This document shows, piece by piece, positions 7,266 to 9,272 of a stretch of DNA of 9,272 bases. The notes under the pieces are model-generated. The model was not told the origin of the DNA, ran no database searches, and saw only the letters and a list, made by a program, of their open reading frames with translations. The translations under genes were made by a program, and so were the position numbers. The stretch comes from Gammaproteobacteria bacterium (GTDB taxonomy: Bacteria; Pseudomonadota; Gammaproteobacteria; Pseudomonadales; Pseudomonadaceae): assembly GCA_012735335.1 (NCBI GenBank), contig JAAYHO010000390.1, positions 1 to 9,272 on the forward strand, written 5' to 3'. The first letter of the stretch is position 1, and each line of letters begins with the position of its first letter.

Positions 7266-7346
7266 GTGTGGCTGTACCGATAGTTGAGTGTGAGGCGTGA
7301 AATGAGCGGCTGATGAGCAAGACACTGCGCAGAAACCAAGCCAAGC

Positions 7347-7375
7347 ATTCTAGGTAGCGCTCGGGTCGGTGTCAA
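7347..7375 (-). promoter_or_regulatory. Sigma-70 promoter of the type I secretion operon
   Basis: On the minus strand a perfect -35 hexamer TTGACA (7370-7375) is followed by a 17-nt spacer and a -10 hexamer TAGAAT (7347-7352, 5 of 6 to consensus). The -35 overlaps the stop codon of the glycosyltransferase gene. Transcription should begin near 7340, giving a leader of about 75 nt to the ATPase ATG at 7265, but only about 15 nt to the alternative GTG at 7325, which supports the ATG. The exporter can thus be transcribed independently of the polysaccharide genes upstream. Confidence 0.7.
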
Positions 7376-8550
7376 CGCGCCTGGCGCGCGGCGGCGTAGG
7401 CCTCCAGTGTCTGGTCAACACAGCGCTGCCAGCTGAACTCGCTGGCCCGCTGCAGACCGGCGGCGGCGGCCCGGGCACGCCAGTGCTGCTCTTCCCGCCC
7501 CCGCTGCAACAGCCGGCACAGCCCGTCGACATCCTGGGGTGCGTGCAGGGCCGCAGCGTCGGCCACCACTTCCGGCAGGGTCGATGCGTTGGAGCAGATG
7601 ACCGGGACGCCGCTGGCCATGGCCTCCAGCACCGGCAGGCCAAACCCTTCATACAGGGATGGGTAGACAAACAGGCGGGCGCCGGCCATCAGCGCCGGCA
7701 GCACGCTGGCATCGACGAAGCCCGGGGACTTCAACCAGCCTGCGCGCTGGGCAGATTCCATGCGCCGGTGCAGATCGGCACTGGCCCAGCCGCGGTAGCC
7801 GCAGAGCACCAGCGGCCAGCGCTGACGCAGTGCGGCAGGCAGCTGCTGATAAGCCTGCAGCAATAGTTCCAGATTCTTGCGCGGCTCTATGGTGCCGGTG
7901 AACAGCACATAACCATCAGGCTGCAACCCCAGTTGCTGCAGTATCGGGCGCAGCTGCTGCGGGCTGCGCGGCTGAAACTCTGCGGCGCTGGCCAGATGCA
8001 CGGCACGGATACGCTGCAACGGCCAGTTGAAGTAGCTGGCCACCTCGCGGCGGGTGTATTCGGTGTCGGTAATGAGAAAGTCGGCGTATTTCAGGGTCTT
8101 CTTCAGCTGGCTGCGCATGTAGCGCACCCGCTCCGGCGGGTGGGTCTGCGGCCACAGATAGATGGACAGGTCGTGGATGGTGGCCACGCTGGTACCGGCA
8201 AAGGGCGGCAGATAGAAGTTGGGACCGTGATAGATGTGGTCTTCATGCCCGGCCAGCACCCTGCCCCGCTGCCAGGGCGCGAGGGTGCCGTAGAGCCCGG
8301 CAGCGAGGCGGCTTTTTTTCGCCATGTCCTGCAGTCGGGTGCGCAGCGAGCGCGGCACCGCGATGCTGGTCGCTCCCGGCTCTGCCGACAGGTCCGGCCG
8401 CGGCGGCAAGTCGCGCTGCAGGCGCATTCCGCGCATCAGCAGCAGGTCCTCCAGCCCGGCCTGCTGCAGGCCGCGGGCCAGTTCATAGGTATAGCGGCCG
8501 ATGCCGGTCAGCGGGTAGCGGATCGGGTCAATGGACAGTATGACTTTCAA
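7372..8550 (-). CDS. Family 4 glycosyltransferase (GT-B fold, likely mannosyl- or hexosyltransferase)
   Basis: 392 residues, normal for a GT4 enzyme that transfers a sugar from a nucleotide donor to a growing glycan at the cytoplasmic membrane face. The N-terminal IDPIRYPLTGIGRYTYELARGL (7-28) is the acceptor-side glycine loop. HDLSIYLWP lies near 126-134. The C-terminal donor-binding domain has LFTGTIEPRKNLELLLQAY (216-234) and the E-x7-E motif EGFGLPVLE (301-309), followed by GVPVICSNASTLPEV. The start is a TTG at 8550 with GAGG 6 nt upstream; an in-frame stop shortly above leaves no upstream ATG or GTG, and the conserved region begins immediately. It lies 37 bp after the GDP-mannose synthesis gene and is probably cotranscribed, making GDP-mannose a likely donor by context. 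The exact linkage cannot be read from sequence. O-antigen or exopolysaccharide assembly is inferred. Confidence 0.9.
   Translation of the reverse strand: MKVILSIDPIRYPLTGIGRYTYELARGLQQAGLEDLLLMRGMRLQRDLPPRPDLSAEPGATSIAVPRSLRTRLQDMAKKSRLAAGLYGTLAPWQRGRVLAGHEDHIYHGPNFYLPPFAGTSVATIHDLSIYLWPQTHPPERVRYMRSQLKKTLKYADFLITDTEYTRREVASYFNWPLQRIRAVHLASAAEFQPRSPQQLRPILQQLGLQPDGYVLFTGTIEPRKNLELLLQAYQQLPAALRQRWPLVLCGYRGWASADLHRRMESAQRAGWLKSPGFVDASVLPALMAGARLFVYPSLYEGFGLPVLEAMASGVPVICSNASTLPEVVADAAALHAPQDVDGLCRLLQRGREEQHWRARAAAAGLQRASEFSWQRCVDQTLEAYAAARQAR
7376..7388. repeat. Short GC dyad abutting the -35 box
   Basis: CGCGCC and GGCGCG are arranged symmetrically around a single base, directly next to the TTGACA hexamer and inside the last codons of the glycosyltransferase gene. 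A one-base centre makes a stable RNA hairpin unlikely and there is no U-tract, so it is not a good terminator. An operator is possible, but GC-rich coding DNA can produce such dyads by chance. Confidence 0.25.
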
Positions 8551-8556
8551 GCAGTG

Positions 8557-8560
8557 CCTC
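8557..8560 (-). promoter_or_regulatory. Ribosome binding site supporting the TTG start of the glycosyltransferase
   Basis: The minus strand reads GAGG, 6 nt from the TTG at 8550. With an in-frame TGA a few codons further upstream and no other start codon between, this site fixes TTG as the start. Confidence 0.55.
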
Positions 8561-8587
8561 GCAAATGATGTTGCTCACCCCTGTTAA

Positions 8588-9272
8588 TCAGGCTCTACCG
8601 TAATTATCCTCGAACCGCACGATATCATCCTCACCCAGATAATCGCCGCTCTGCACTTCGATCAGCACCAGCGAGGTAATGTCGGGGTTTGCCAGCCGAT
8701 GCTGGTGACCGGCGAGGATGAAGGTGGACTCGTTCGCTCTGAGATAAAACTCCTTGTCATCATTGGTGACCCTGGCCAGGCCGCTGACCACTATCCAGTG
8801 CTCACTGCGGTGATGATGCATCTGCAACGACAGGGAGGCTCCCGGCTTGACTTCAATGCGCTTGATCTTGAAGCGGTCACCCTCTTCGAGGGTGGTGTAG
8901 GAGCCCCAGGGACGATAAACCGTCTGGTGCAGCAGGTGCGCTTCGTGGTTCTGCCGCTTCAGCTCGCTGACAATGTTCTTCACATCCTGGGCCCTGTCCC
9001 GGTGGGCCACCAGCAGCGCGTCGACGGTGTCGACCACGATCAGGTCATCGACGCCGAGGGCGGCGGTCAGGCGCCTGGGTGAGTCGATGTAGTTGTTGCG
9101 GGCGTCGCTGAAGATGACTTCGCCACGGCGGCGGTTGCCGTGATCATCCGCCGGGACCAGCTCACCCAGCGAGGTCCAGGCGCCGATATCGCTCCAGCCG
9201 ATGTCACAGGGCACCACGGCCGCCGAAGGCGACTTTTCCATCAGCGCGTAATCGATGGAAATGTCCGGCACC
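8588..9272 (-). CDS. Mannose-1-phosphate guanylyltransferase / mannose-6-phosphate isomerase, C-terminal half (5' end off window)
   Basis: About 228 residues of a protein normally near 480. AlgA/WbpW/ManC-type enzymes convert fructose-6-phosphate to mannose-6-phosphate and mannose-1-phosphate plus GTP to GDP-mannose in the cytoplasm. The visible part starts in the pyrophosphorylase domain (SIDYALMEK, then CDIGWSDIGAW). It continues through the linker (DALLVAHRDRAQDVKNIV) into the cupin-type isomerase domain: YRPWGSYTTLEEGDRFKIKR, the metal-site region SLQMHHHRSEHWIVVSG, FILAGHQHRLANP, and the conserved end IEVQSGDYLGEDDIVRFEDNYGR. The metal-binding motif is intact. The reading frame runs past the right edge; the codon near 9271 that could serve as a start is an internal GTG (Val). 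It heads the visible polysaccharide unit and the glycosyltransferase follows. I do not assign algA, manC or wbpW because the pathway cannot be decided from one gene. Confidence 0.93.
   Translation of the reverse strand, partial: VPDISIDYALMEKSPSAAVVPCDIGWSDIGAWTSLGELVPADDHGNRRRGEVIFSDARNNYIDSPRRLTAALGVDDLIVVDTVDALLVAHRDRAQDVKNIVSELKRQNHEAHLLHQTVYRPWGSYTTLEEGDRFKIKRIEVKPGASLSLQMHHHRSEHWIVVSGLARVTNDDKEFYLRANESTFILAGHQHRLANPDITSLVLIEVQSGDYLGEDDIVRFEDNYGRA

Noticed and set aside
5316..7283. 655-codon plus-strand open frame
   Set aside because: It is antisense to the ATPase gene, which has all ABC transporter motifs; the plus product is compositionally odd and without motifs.
7376..7388. Terminator after the glycosyltransferase gene
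   Set aside because: The GC dyad has a one-base centre and no U-tract, and runs straight into a promoter.
1..9272. tRNA, rRNA, CRISPR array, insertion sequence or attachment site
   Set aside because: No regularly spaced repeats, no transposase-like frame, no terminal inverted repeats and no recognisable structural RNA were seen; the window is almost fully accounted for by five genes and a fragment of a sixth-type unit at the edge.

Overview
The window is a gene-dense, GC-rich piece of a proteobacterial chromosome in which every supported gene lies on the minus strand. Strong C/G third-position bias and the sequence style of the AlgA/WbpW-type enzyme and the PrtD/E/F-type exporter suggest a Pseudomonas-like gammaproteobacterium. 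That is inference from protein style only; no RNA gene or other taxonomic marker is present.

Reading in the direction of transcription, from high to low coordinates: (1) the C-terminal half of a bifunctional mannose-1-phosphate guanylyltransferase/mannose-6-phosphate isomerase (8588-9272, start outside the window); (2) a family 4 glycosyltransferase with a TTG start (7372-8550); (3) a near-consensus sigma-70 promoter whose -35 box overlaps the glycosyltransferase stop codon; (4) a complete, translationally coupled type I secretion operon: PrtD-like permease/ATPase (5505-7265), HlyD-family adaptor (4045-5508) and TolC-family outer-membrane channel (2732-4045); (5) a 258-bp intergenic region of lower GC with a hairpin and a 13/19 match to the Fur-box consensus; (6) a very large open gene from 2473 running off the left edge, encoding at least 824 residues of a DUF4214-type, cysteine-free, Ser/Thr/Asn/Gly-rich secreted surface protein.

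The last gene is the most important call. Its stop lies outside the window, and the opposite strand carries a 694-codon open frame over the same DNA that is easily mistaken for the gene. The minus-strand frame has a Shine-Dalgarno site, a recognisable N-terminal domain and cargo-like composition; the plus-strand frame has none of these.

The likely working unit is a dedicated type I exporter and its own giant cargo, placed beside genes supplying GDP-mannose and building a polysaccharide. This resembles the Caulobacter S-layer locus, where the RsaA exporter genes lie near O-antigen genes and the S-layer is held on the cell by that polysaccharide. An S-layer or large adhesin or matrix protein that is possibly iron-responsive is the working hypothesis; the cargo's C-terminus and the rest of the polysaccharide cluster lie outside the window.
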